Assembly (NCBI RefSeq): GCF_965138225.1
Contig: NZ_CBCSAX010000009.1
Length of the DNA stretch: 64,000 nucleotides
DNA from: Helicobacter_D ganmani
Lineage (GTDB): Bacteria > Campylobacterota > Campylobacteria > Campylobacterales > Helicobacteraceae
Strand: one strand, 5' to 3'
Below are positions 1-8,776 of this stretch, in pieces. Made by a program: the position numbers and the translations under genes. The notes under the pieces were generated by a model that ran no database searches, was not told the DNA's origin, and was given only the letters and a program-made list of their open reading frames with translations. Every line of letters begins with the position of its first letter. Positions within the stretch are counted from its first letter, which is position 1.

Positions 1-34
1 TTGGGCTTTGTATGATTGCTTTTAATAAAATAGT

Positions 35-44
35 GGGGGGGGGG
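35..44 (+). repeat. 10-G homopolymer tract (possible contingency locus)
   Basis: Ten consecutive G residues. A frame entering from the left window edge reads through the tract and ends at a TGA at 63-65; with 9 G it would end at 70-72 and with 11 G at 50-52. None of the three frames joins the DUF2972 gene that begins near 156. The tract may therefore lie at the 3' end of an upstream gene, or act on promoter spacing. Long G tracts in Campylobacter and Helicobacter are typical slipped-strand phase-variation sites. The upstream gene is outside the window, so its identity is unknown. Confidence 0.8.
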
Positions 45-155
45 CAAGATAAGCAAAATTCTTGAATCTTAAAAATTTTTTATTTTCCTAGCTTTCTTTT
101 TAATCTTTTTAAAATTATCCAGCTTCACAAAGCCAAAAAACGCAAATATAACGAA

Positions 156-1922
156 ATGATAGAAATTTTCCCATCTTTAAAATATCCTCCCTTGCAATCT
201 TGTAAAGATTATCCAGAATCTTTATCTTATAAATACCATTTAGCTTATCTCTTAGGGGAAGCTCTCTTGCAAACTAACAAAACTTGGTATAGGGGAAGTT
301 ATTTCACTCTCCACAAAAAGATTCAAAAAGCAAAAGAAAAATATCAAGAGATTTCATATATTACAAAAGAATTAAAAGCTTTTAACCAAAAACTCTATGA
401 ACAAATAGATATTATAGAGCTAGCAAATTCTAGTCAAGAAATCTATTCTTTATTGCAAACTTATAAAGATTATCCACCACTTCTCCAAACATTGTTTTTA
501 AACTTTTCTTTTTTTATGCAATATCCTAATGAAATCTTACAATGGCTTAACTCTAAAGAATTTAAAGAACAATATATTAAGACTAATCACCCTTATCCTC
601 CTTTATTGAATCCTGATAGATTGAATGCAAAGAGAGAATCTAAAGAATGCAATGTAGAATCCCAAAGAGAGAATAGAGATTCTATCCAACCTTATCCAAA
701 CTTAAGTTATGAGAGTATCCCTGCGGAACTTGCTTGGGATTTGAATTTGCCATTGCCGAGGAATTATTGTGGAATATTGGTTTTTTTTGGATTGAGCGGA
801 CATTTGGTACTACTTGCATTTCTTTATCAATGTGGTGCTTCTATCATTTCTCTATCCAACACAAGATACGCAAAAAAAGATTACTATGCCGCATATCAAA
901 CTTTATTAACAAATCACATCAATTTTTTAACGCATATAAATTATATGCAAGATAAAGAAAATAGAAAGCATATTTTCGCTTTAGCAGATGCTAAAGTTCC
1001 TGCGTTGATTAATCTTAGAGACCCAATTGGGAGATTAAAACACGGGATAAATCACGGCTGGTATAAAAGCAATCAATGGATTTATGAAATTAATCAACAT
1101 AAAGAAGCATTAGATAGAGTAACTTACGGGGGACAGGATAAACCACATTTGGATTTACTAGAAAGTGTTTTGAAAAATAAAAATATTGGAAATATAAGCA
1201 TTTAGGAATATCATCAAACCATTCAAGAAATTAGAAATGCAAGCTCCATCCACTATCTTGATATGCAAGAAATCGTAGGCAAAAGAACTTTTGATACAAT
1301 GACGCAATTATCTCAAGAGTTTAGATTCCCACTGCCCAAAGAGGAGGATAGGAAATTCTATGAAAGTAAAATCAATAATCAATACAGATATTTATTGCCC
1401 ATAATTTTTAGGGTGAATGAAGAAATCAAGATTTTGGTGGAGCAAAGCACATATAACATAGAATTTATTTTGGGATTAAATTTAAGCTCTTCAATAGTTA
1501 GAGGATTCCTTGCGATAAATGATTACAATAAAAACGAATTATTAAATCATACATTCTCCATTCTGCAAGACAATATGGATATTATTTCTCAATTAAATTT
1601 AGATTCTCTTGGACTTCAGATAAAGATTCTTGCCGATAAAAAGCAATCACAAGAAATTGCATACCAAGCTAATCATTCCAATCTCAAAAACGACCTGCAA
1701 CAATATCTTTTTGCCCTTAAAGAGAAAATTCAAAGTATTGAAACCAACAAAGTAACCGAATCTCAAGTGTTAGAATATTTAAAAGAACATAAAGATTTAA
1801 GAAAAATCTATCAAACTTATTTTGAGAAAGAGTTTGTGCATATCAAACAAGTGCGCCCCGATATTGTGGAATCTTGGAAATATTATCAAGAGTTTGAGAG
1901 AATGTGTGCAGAGTTGGATTAA
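156..1922 (+). pseudogene. DUF2972-family protein interrupted by an in-frame TAG
   Basis: One frame stays open over about 589 codons except for a single TAG at 1203-1205; the downstream half starts in the same frame, so a point change rather than a frameshift splits it. The N-terminal part has the LGEALLQTNKTWYRGSY-type segment common near glycosyltransferase tails in Campylobacterota. The centre has IPAELAWDLNLPLP and LSGH, and RDPIGRLKHG follows before the stop, as I recall for DUF2972 proteins. Function of the family is unknown; members are often near phase-variable surface-glycan genes. The ATG at 156 has no clear ribosome-binding site and the frame is open back to position 66, so the 5' end may also be damaged. 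A readthrough or a reinitiated 219-residue product from 1263 is possible. Confidence 0.75.
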
Positions 1923-2113
1923 ATTGCTTATCTGTCATTGCGAAAAACAATACTACGAAGCGCACATCACGAAGTAATTTGCCCACGCTTGCAAATCCAA
2001 ATCTTGCCCTTGATTTTAAGATTCCATTGTTAAAGTTAAAATTCTGCATTCCACAAGTGGAATCTCATAAAGACAAGAAAAACCCTACAATACCAAGAAA
2101 TCAAAGGTAATTT

Positions 2114-2593
2114 CTACTTCACATTTCCGCTTTTTAACTTTTTCTGACCCTTATAAATGCCAAAAACTTTATATCCACCCTCTTTCGTCATTAACACCAC
2201 AGGATATTCCTCGTAAGTGCCCTGCTCCATTCCCGGACTTCCTTGTGGCATTCCGGGCGTAGAAACGCCTATCACATCTTTTGGCTGATTTTCCAACAAC
2301 CATTCCACTGCATCAACAGGTACATGCCCTTCAATCGCATATTTCACACCATTTTTTTCTATTACACCCGTATGACAACTCTGGTATTTAGGGGCAATCT
2401 TAAAATCCTCCTTGATTTTCATAAACAACTCATCATCTTTATGAGATTGCACCAAAAAACCCTTTGTGTGCATATATTTTGCCCATTCCTCACAACAACC
2501 GCAAGTTGGGCTAGAATACATTTGAATTTCTTTTACAGAATCCCCAAAAAGTGCCATACTCACAAATGCTAGCAAACCTACAATTTTTCGCAT
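2114..2593 (-). CDS. DUF411 family metal-binding-type periplasmic protein
   Basis: A 159-residue protein starting with a short signal-like stretch (MRKIVGLLAFVSMALFG), then YSSPTCGCCEEW with a CGCC motif at about residues 31-34, and later CHTG and EGHVPVDAV. This order of motifs is characteristic of DUF411, a family often annotated as copper- or metal-binding and found near metal-resistance genes. I chose the ATG at 2593 because AAGGA lies just upstream and the signal sequence begins there; a start at 2620 would add nine residues in front of it. It stands alone, with no copper transporter beside it, so the metal is not indicated. Confidence 0.8.
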   Translation of the reverse strand: MRKIVGLLAFVSMALFGDSVKEIQMYSSPTCGCCEEWAKYMHTKGFLVQSHKDDELFMKIKEDFKIAPKYQSCHTGVIEKNGVKYAIEGHVPVDAVEWLLENQPKDVIGVSTPGMPQGSPGMEQGTYEEYPVVLMTKEGGYKVFGIYKGQKKLKSGNVK

Positions 2594-2807
2594 ATTTTTC
2601 CTTTTATCAAATGTTCGCATTATACAAAATCTCTACTTGATTTTACAATCTCTTATTTACGATTCTGTTGCTTCAAGGTTGATTTTTGTAACTTACGGAT
2701 TGCTTTGCTACGCTCGCAATGGCAAATTGCAAAACTTTTAAGTCAAAATACAAAATCTCGCCCTTGATTTTGGGATTTCATAACCTAAAATCCCACCAAT
2801 CAATATT

Positions 2808-3719
2808 TTACTTTAAAAATTTGCCAAACTCTTTCCACTTTGTCGGACGCTTCAAAATCTCTAAAGCACGCGCTTGATGTGTTGTGCGCAAATGCAAAGA
2901 AGAATAGGATTTAAAATGCTCTAATACTTGATAACAAATAGAATCGCAAGAAAGTGCATAAGCCTTAGGAATACTCAAAATGCAGTTTTTAAAACTCACA
3001 AGATTTGCATTCTGATTTACCGCCACCTCTAGTGCAATCGCAGGAATTCCACAGGCTAGAATCTCTCCCAAACTCTGCCCACAGGCGCAAATACAGAGGT
3101 CCATTCGTCTTATTAAATCCACCATTTCTTGCACGCATAAATCACGATAGAGTTTCGCGCCCAAAATTGTAGAATCCCTTGCAATGCAATGCAAATTCAA
3201 ATCAGGATAAGCCCTCTTAAATGCAACAATCAAAGGACTATTCAAGCCTAATATATCACTTCCGCCAAGAGTAATAAATACATTTTTCACTTCTTGCTTC
3301 AAAGGAACCGGTGGATTCTTTAATACCTGCACAAAAGGAGGCTGCAACAGACGATAATCACTTCCCAAAAACAACAAATGATGAGGATATTTTTCTCTAT
3401 ATTGAGCGACATTCACGCCGCTTGCATTGTTTAGCAAGATAGCCTTAGGATAATCTAAACGCAAAGTATCATCAAAAAACAAGCAAGTTTTTGCACAACG
3501 CACTACTTTTTCATAAGCCTCTAGGGGCAATACATACGAATCTATCGCGATTAAATCCCATAAAGTTTGATTTAAATTCTCTTCCAATTCCTGTGTATCT
3601 ACTAGCTTTGCTTCAAATCCTAGTGATTCCAACTCTGCTTGCAAAGCCCGACAACGACTAATATGTCCTAATCCCACACCAAGCTTACCATCAGCAGCAA
3701 TTAAAGCACTTTGAGCCAC
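2808..3719 (-). CDS. pseG: PseG-like UDP-sugar hydrolase (pseudaminic acid pathway)
   Basis: A 303-residue protein with the N-terminal GLGHISRCRALQ motif of the GT-B-like PseG/SpsG family, an IDSYVLP segment, LLFLGSDYRLLQPPF, a glycine-rich ITLGGSD and a C-terminal CGQSLGEILACGIPAIAL typical of the nucleotide-sugar-binding half. PseG removes UDP from UDP-2,4-diacetamido-2,4,6-trideoxy-beta-L-altropyranose on the way to pseudaminic acid, which decorates flagellin in Helicobacter. It starts at GTG 3719, 12 bp after aroC, and appears to be the last gene of the lapB-rnhA-rnc-aroC operon. No other pse gene is in the window. Substrate is inferred from family resemblance. Confidence 0.8.
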   Translation of the reverse strand: MAQSALIAADGKLGVGLGHISRCRALQAELESLGFEAKLVDTQELEENLNQTLWDLIAIDSYVLPLEAYEKVVRCAKTCLFFDDTLRLDYPKAILLNNASGVNVAQYREKYPHHLLFLGSDYRLLQPPFVQVLKNPPVPLKQEVKNVFITLGGSDILGLNSPLIVAFKRAYPDLNLHCIARDSTILGAKLYRDLCVQEMVDLIRRMDLCICACGQSLGEILACGIPAIALEVAVNQNANLVSFKNCILSIPKAYALSCDSICYQVLEHFKSYSSLHLRTTHQARALEILKRPTKWKEFGKFLK

Positions 3720-3731
3720 CCAAAAACACCT

Positions 3732-4805
3732 CTAAGAATAAATTTTTTGTAAATTTTCTAACTTGCTTGTCGCATTCAGCAAAAGCATATCCGCTAGAAT
3801 CAGTGCGAGACTAGATTCACAAACTACACTCCCACGCACCGCGATACAAGGGTCGTGTCTGCCCTTGATTTCGCATTGGACAACATTGCCTTGCGTATCT
3901 TGTGTGCTTTGAGGCAAAAAAATGCTAGGCGTGGGCTTAAAATGCACTTTGAGTAGAATCTCTGCGCCATTGCTAATACCCCCCAAGATTCCACCACAAT
4001 GATTGCTTACAAAACCCTCCGCATTCATCATATCATTGTTTTGAGAGCCTCTAAGTCTTGCCGATTTTACACCATTGCCAATTTCTACGGCTTTGACACC
4101 ATTTAATCCCAACATCAAAGCTCCAATTGCAGAATCTAGCTTATAATATAATGGCTCGCCCAATCCGCAGGGCACTCCACTTGCCTTAATCAAAGCTACG
4201 CCACCCAAGCTATCGTGTGCCTCTCTTGCTTGCAAAATTGCTTCTTTTTGAGCCGATTCTACTTGCTTATCTAAGGCAAAGATTTCGCTTTTTTGCGCAT
4301 TTTGGAAGTCTATTGTTTCCCCCTTAATTTCTCCAATACTTAAAATTCCACTTTGAAAAACAATTCCAAAAGGCTTCAAAAGCATTTTCGCAATCGCGCC
4401 TGCTGCCACACGTGCGCTTGTTTCTCTTGCGCTACTGCGTCCTCCGCCACGATAATCTCGGATTCCGTATTTATGAAAATATGTCCAATCGGCGTGTCCT
4501 GGACGAAAGAGGTTTTTGATAGAATCATAATCCCTGCTCTTGTTGGCAGTGTTTTGGATAAAGAATCCCAAAGACGTTCCGGTTGTTTTGCCCTCAAAAA
4601 CACCGCTTAGAATTTTTACCTCATCTGCCTCTTTTCTTTGCGTGGAATAAAGATTCTTTCCACCTGCACGTCTTTGCATTTCAAGCGCAAGAAACTCCTC
4701 TTCAATCTCCAATCCCGCTGGTAACCCGTCTATTACCGCGCCAATCCCCTCTCCGTGGCTCTCGCCAAAAGTCGTAACCCTAAGAGCCTGTCCAAAAGTA
4801 TTCAT
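3732..4805 (-). CDS. aroC: chorismate synthase
   Basis: A 357-residue protein that forms chorismate from 5-enolpyruvylshikimate 3-phosphate, using reduced FMN, as the last step of the shikimate pathway. It opens with LRVTTFGESHGEGIG and carries FRPGHADWTY, YRGGGRSSARETSARVAAGAIAK and, near the C-terminus, KGRHDPC, all signature segments of AroC. Length is normal for the family. It follows rnc closely (9 bp) and precedes pseG in the same minus-strand operon. AroA, the preceding enzyme of the pathway, is encoded elsewhere in the window (36026-37327). Confidence 0.97.
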   Translation of the reverse strand: MNTFGQALRVTTFGESHGEGIGAVIDGLPAGLEIEEEFLALEMQRRAGGKNLYSTQRKEADEVKILSGVFEGKTTGTSLGFFIQNTANKSRDYDSIKNLFRPGHADWTYFHKYGIRDYRGGGRSSARETSARVAAGAIAKMLLKPFGIVFQSGILSIGEIKGETIDFQNAQKSEIFALDKQVESAQKEAILQAREAHDSLGGVALIKASGVPCGLGEPLYYKLDSAIGALMLGLNGVKAVEIGNGVKSARLRGSQNNDMMNAEGFVSNHCGGILGGISNGAEILLKVHFKPTPSIFLPQSTQDTQGNVVQCEIKGRHDPCIAVRGSVVCESSLALILADMLLLNATSKLENLQKIYS

Positions 4806-4814
4806 TACCTATCC

Positions 4815-5495
4815 TTATAAACTTTTCTCTTGTTTTAAAATCTCTAATGCCATTTTGGCACAAATCTGTTGCGCTTCCTTTTTGCTTTTGCCCTTTGCCC
4901 TCGCATATTCCTTATCGTAAATCTGCACACTCATCAAAAATTCTTTATTATGGTCGGGTCCAAAGGAATCTAAAACAACATATTCTGGAGTGATTCCGAA
5001 GACTGCTTGTGTGAGTTCTTGCAAAGCAGTTTTATGGTCGTAAAACAGACTTTTTAAATCAATCTTTGGATAAACTTCCTCCAACAACAACAACATAATC
5101 TTGCGCACAGATTCTAATCCACTTTCTAAATAAATTGCGCCCATAACCGCCTCAAACGCATTAGAAAGAATAGAATCCTTGTCTCGCCCCTTATTTTGCT
5201 CTTCAGAAGAGGAGATATAAAGATACTCTCCCACATTTAAATAACGTGCCAATTTGGCAAATGCCTTTTCATTTACCATTGAAGCGCGCATTTTGGACAG
5301 CTCTCCCTCTGGAGAATGGGGAAACTTGCGGTATAAAAATTCTCCAACAATCAAATCCAAAACTGCATCGCCTAAAAACTCCAAACGCTCATTATGCGCA
5401 CCTTTTTTGGCACTCTTATGTGTTAAGGCTTCTTTGAGTAAATTCTGATGCTTAAAGCAATAGCCTAAAGTTTGTTCAAAAAGTTGTAAATCCAC
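4815..5495 (-). CDS. rnc: ribonuclease III
   Basis: A 226-residue double-stranded-RNA endonuclease for rRNA processing and antisense-RNA decay. The catalytic signature NERLEFLGDAVLDL is at about residues 35-48, with a second acidic cluster (SNAFEAVMGAIYLE) near 111-124. A double-stranded-RNA-binding domain occupies the last 70 residues or so, ending in an AKGKSKKEAQQICAKMALE helix. It starts at GTG, 8 bp after rnhA ends, so the two RNases are co-transcribed and probably translationally coupled. The gene order rnhA-rnc-aroC is as I remember it for H. pylori. Confidence 0.97.
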   Translation of the reverse strand: MDLQLFEQTLGYCFKHQNLLKEALTHKSAKKGAHNERLEFLGDAVLDLIVGEFLYRKFPHSPEGELSKMRASMVNEKAFAKLARYLNVGEYLYISSSEEQNKGRDKDSILSNAFEAVMGAIYLESGLESVRKIMLLLLEEVYPKIDLKSLFYDHKTALQELTQAVFGITPEYVVLDSFGPDHNKEFLMSVQIYDKEYARAKGKSKKEAQQICAKMALEILKQEKSL

Positions 5496-5503
5496 ACGAA
5501 TCC

Positions 5504-5929
5504 TTAAATATTTTTAAATTTTAACGCCTCTTCTTTGGCGATTTTATCGCAGATTTCATTCTCAAGATGTCCGCTATGTCCCCTGACCCATTGCACTTCA
5601 ATTTTATGCGGTTTAGAGACTTTCAAATAAAGCCGCCAAAGTTCTGGATTTTTGACATTTTTAAAGTCTCTCCTAATCCAATTTGGCAACCATTTACTTA
5701 AACCATCTAAAACATATTTAGAATCGCAAACAACTAAAACTTCACAAGGTTCTTTAAGAGCCTCTAAACCACGAATCAAAGCCGTTAGCTCCATTTGATT
5801 ATTTGTCGCTCTCTGCGTCCCCCCACTTAAAATTTTCTCGTGCTCTCCATAACGCAAAATTCCACACCAACCGCCACTTCCCGGATTCCCCAAAGAAGAA
5901 CCATCACAGAAAAGAGTAACGCGTTTCAT
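5504..5929 (-). CDS. rnhA: ribonuclease HI
   Basis: A 141-residue enzyme that cleaves RNA in RNA-DNA hybrids. The four acidic catalytic positions are recognisable: the first in TLFCDGSSLGNPG, then NQMELTAL, then VVCDSKYVLDGL, and the last region in VRGHSGHLENEICD, which also carries the conserved histidine. Length is close to the bacterial norm of about 150. Its ATG lies inside the end of the upstream lapB-like gene (26-bp overlap), which points to translational coupling. Confidence 0.97.
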   Translation of the reverse strand: MKRVTLFCDGSSLGNPGSGGWCGILRYGEHEKILSGGTQRATNNQMELTALIRGLEALKEPCEVLVVCDSKYVLDGLSKWLPNWIRRDFKNVKNPELWRLYLKVSKPHKIEVQWVRGHSGHLENEICDKIAKEEALKFKNI

Positions 5930-6986
5930 CTTGTTTTTCCTTTAAAAACACAAAAGTTTTGAGCGTCAAAAGCTCTTCGCAATGTGGGCAATGCTCAAAA
6001 GTTAAAGGTGTAGTTGCCTTGCAAGATTTGCACTGATAGTTAAATCCCAAATCCCCTTGAAAACTCTTGTGCGTCCTTAAAAGACAAATCGTTTCTAATT
6101 CAAAAGTTTCTTTTTGCGAAAAACTAAGTGGCAAAATACCCTTTGCCTCAAAAATATCTTTCAAGATTCTGTTTTGCGGATTTGTGGGTATGCTTTGCAG
6201 CTCCTTAATAAGAGATTGCGGAATCGCTTCACTTTTGAGATTCCATAATATATCTTGTAAATCTAGGAGAGTTTCTTTGGGGATTCGCATTAGCGATTCC
6301 CAAAAAAGTGCGGGATAAAAATCTTTCAAGAATCCTAAGACTAAACGCGCTAAAAGTGGCTCTTCACGCAAGATTATCAGTAATTTATGTGAGGTTTCCT
6401 CGCTTTTTTTCTGACTTGAAATTAAGATTTTTGTTTTCAAATAACGTCGATATAAGCCCATATCCCCTTGTAGTTCCTCCAAGCAGCCTAAAGCACTTAG
6501 CGCGTCTTTAAACAGACTTAATTTTTCGTAAGTTCTAATAAGAGACTTCAAAACCAAAGGATTCCGAGGAAAATAATGTAGAATCTCCAAATAAATTTCT
6601 TTAGCGCGTAGAGGAAATCCAGCCTTTTCATAAACCAACCCAAGTGATTCTAGAATCGGAACTTTATCCACAGGATTTTGAATAGAGTCTAAAAGTGCCA
6701 CATACAAACGAATCGCTTTTTCGTAATTCGCGCTTTTTTGATACATTTTTGCCATAAAGAGCAACGAGGGTGTGGGATTGGGGCTTAGGGCTAAAAACTC
6801 TTGTGCTTCCTTATCAAAACCAATATAATCAAAGCTTTCTATAAATCTGCTCAAGGAATCTTGCTGTCTTTTGCCGATTAAATAATTCCAATAATACGCA
6901 AAAAGACTGACAAGTCCAATTAAAAAGATAAATATCATAATACCAAAAAGCGGGTCGCGATACTCAATACTTTCCAAAAAATCCAA
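5904..6986 (-). CDS. LapB/YciM-like protein: membrane anchor, TPR repeats, C-terminal zinc ribbon
   Basis: The predicted 360-residue product has one N-terminal membrane segment (IMIFIFLIGLVSLFAYYW, about residues 16-33), a long helical tetratricopeptide-like region, and a C-terminal ribbon with YQCKSCK and HCPHCEEL (CxxC, ten residues, CxxC). This layout matches LapB/YciM, which in E. coli links lipopolysaccharide synthesis to FtsH turnover of LpxC. Function here is inference from architecture. An ATG at 7064 would extend the ORF, but a TATAAT at 7017-7022 lies within that extension. TTG 6986, preceded by AAGGG, is therefore the likely start. It heads the operon with rnhA, rnc, aroC and pseG. 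Confidence 0.72.
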   Translation of the reverse strand: MDFLESIEYRDPLFGIMIFIFLIGLVSLFAYYWNYLIGKRQQDSLSRFIESFDYIGFDKEAQEFLALSPNPTPSLLFMAKMYQKSANYEKAIRLYVALLDSIQNPVDKVPILESLGLVYEKAGFPLRAKEIYLEILHYFPRNPLVLKSLIRTYEKLSLFKDALSALGCLEELQGDMGLYRRYLKTKILISSQKKSEETSHKLLIILREEPLLARLVLGFLKDFYPALFWESLMRIPKETLLDLQDILWNLKSEAIPQSLIKELQSIPTNPQNRILKDIFEAKGILPLSFSQKETFELETICLLRTHKSFQGDLGFNYQCKSCKATTPLTFEHCPHCEELLTLKTFVFLKEKQDETRYSFL

Positions 6987-7016
6987 GTTTGCCCTTTTTA
7001 GTGAAAAATCACACAA

Positions 7017-7022
7017 ATTATA
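7017..7022 (-). promoter_or_regulatory. -10 element (TATAAT) for the lapB-rnhA-rnc-aroC-pseG operon
   Basis: On the minus strand the sequence reads TTTTGTTATAATTTGTG, a perfect TATAAT about 30 bp upstream of the proposed TTG start at 6986. Campylobacterota vegetative promoters rely mainly on this hexamer. It lies in the divergent gap with dnaG. Confidence 0.65.
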
Positions 7023-7084
7023 ACAAAACTTATAGATAAATTTTTGTAAAATTGCGATTTTCAAGTTTAAGTATTGGAGTAAAA

Positions 7085-8776
7085 TTGATTACACAAGAAA
7101 GCATTGCTGCACTCAAAAATCAACTAGATATTGTGGAAGTTGTCAGCCATTATATTGAAGTTAAAAAAATGGGTGCAAGCTTCAAATCTTGTTGTCCTTT
7201 TCATCAAGAAAAAACGCCTAGTTTTGTGCTTAATGCCAATAAAGGCTATTTTCACTGCTTTGGTTGTGGAATCAGTGGCGATGCAATCAAGTTTGTAATG
7301 GATTATGAAAAGCTTAATTATATTGAAGCATTAGAAAAACTAGCGCAATTTTATAATATTACATTAGAATACACCGACAAAATCAAAAAAAGCGATGATT
7401 TTAAGATTCTAAACTTTATGAATGATTACTATCAAAATATGCTCAATCCAGAAGTAGAATCCTATATCAAAAAACGTGGAATCACACCCGAAACAAAAAT
7501 GCGTTTTGAGCTTGGCTATGCACCAAACAACTACGAAATTATGGCGCATTTGCAACGCAATTTTATTAATCTACAAGATGCACTCAATGTTGGAATACTT
7601 GGAGCAGAGGTAGAAAATGGTGCAAAACGATATTATGCAAGACTGACCCAACGGCTCACTTTCCCTATTCGTTCTTCGCAAAATAAAATCATTGGCTTTG
7701 GTGGGCGCACCCTTGGTAATCACCCAGCAAAATACATCAATTCACCCCAAACAAAACTTTTTAACAAATCTCAAGTCCTTTATGGATATCCACAAGCCAA
7801 AGATAGCATCTATCGCCTGAATGAAATCATTATTACAGAGGGTTATTTAGATGTGATTATGTTACATCAAGCGGGTTTTACCAACGCAGTAGCGACACTT
7901 GGCACTGCATTGACGCACGAGCATTTGCCTCTGCTTGCCAAAGGAAATCCTAAGATTTTTTTAGCCTTTGATGGAGATAATGCCGGAATGAACGCAGCCT
8001 TTAAAGCAGCAACCCTTTTGAGTCTCGCAAACAAAGAAGGCGGGGTTGTGCTATTTGATAATGGACTAGACCCTGCAGATATGGTGAAAAATGGAGAAAT
8101 AGAGATTCTAAAAAACCTTTTTAGTGCGCCTATTCCTCTGATTGATTATGTGTTAAATACGATTTTAAGCCAATTTGATTTGAAAAATGCTGTGCAAAAA
8201 GATACTTGCCTGAAAGAATCCCTTGCCTTTTTACACCAACTTTCACCCGTTATTCAAGAAGAATACAAATCTTGGCTTGCGCAAAGGCTCAATCTACCCT
8301 CACATTTAATCAAAGTCCAATCAACGCAAAAATTCCAAAATCCTGCTATTCAAGATTCTTTCCCAGCGGACATTGCAAGCACTCAAGAGAGTTTTTATGG
8401 ATTGGCAGAAAAAATCATCATCAAAAGTATTTTAGAAGATATGAGCCTTTTGGATTTTGTATTAAACTATCTTGAACCACAAATGTTTCATTCCCAAACG
8501 CTCGCATATCAAAAGCTACTGCAAGGAGAATTAGAATCTTCACCTTTAATTGGAATCTTATTGGATTCCAAAATCAAAGCGCAAACAAAAGAAAATTTAA
8601 AACAACAAATCATTATGATTCTTTATCGGTATTATGACGAGCAGAGGAAATTGCTTTTGCAAAACTCCTCTCTTTCTCTGCGGGAAAAGTCCTTTCTTTT
8701 AAGAAAGTACCAAAAATATTTAGAAGATTTAAAAAAAGGAGATTTAGCACTCTATGAAAGCGTTGGCACTTTTTAG
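7085..8776 (+). CDS. dnaG: DNA primase
   Basis: A 563-residue primase that makes RNA primers at the replication fork. The N-terminal zinc ribbon is visible as SCCPFHQEKTPSF and YFHCFGCGISGDAIKF. The catalytic core holds the RYYARLTQRLTFPIR and GFGGRTL motifs, and the Toprim domain has IITEGYLDVI and FLAFDGDNAG. The C-terminal DnaB-interacting region is present but diverged. I place the start at TTG 7085 because GGAG lies about 7 bp upstream and the homologous N-terminus begins at ITQESIAAL; an ATG at 7052 would add eleven residues. It overlaps the next gene by 23 bp. Confidence 0.95.
   Translation: MITQESIAALKNQLDIVEVVSHYIEVKKMGASFKSCCPFHQEKTPSFVLNANKGYFHCFGCGISGDAIKFVMDYEKLNYIEALEKLAQFYNITLEYTDKIKKSDDFKILNFMNDYYQNMLNPEVESYIKKRGITPETKMRFELGYAPNNYEIMAHLQRNFINLQDALNVGILGAEVENGAKRYYARLTQRLTFPIRSSQNKIIGFGGRTLGNHPAKYINSPQTKLFNKSQVLYGYPQAKDSIYRLNEIIITEGYLDVIMLHQAGFTNAVATLGTALTHEHLPLLAKGNPKIFLAFDGDNAGMNAAFKAATLLSLANKEGGVVLFDNGLDPADMVKNGEIEILKNLFSAPIPLIDYVLNTILSQFDLKNAVQKDTCLKESLAFLHQLSPVIQEEYKSWLAQRLNLPSHLIKVQSTQKFQNPAIQDSFPADIASTQESFYGLAEKIIIKSILEDMSLLDFVLNYLEPQMFHSQTLAYQKLLQGELESSPLIGILLDSKIKAQTKENLKQQIIMILYRYYDEQRKLLLQNSSLSLREKSFLLRKYQKYLEDLKKGDLALYESVGTF

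Noticed and set aside
4353..4610. Open frame opposite aroC
   Set aside because: Shadow of a strongly conserved gene; no start signal and no family resemblance.
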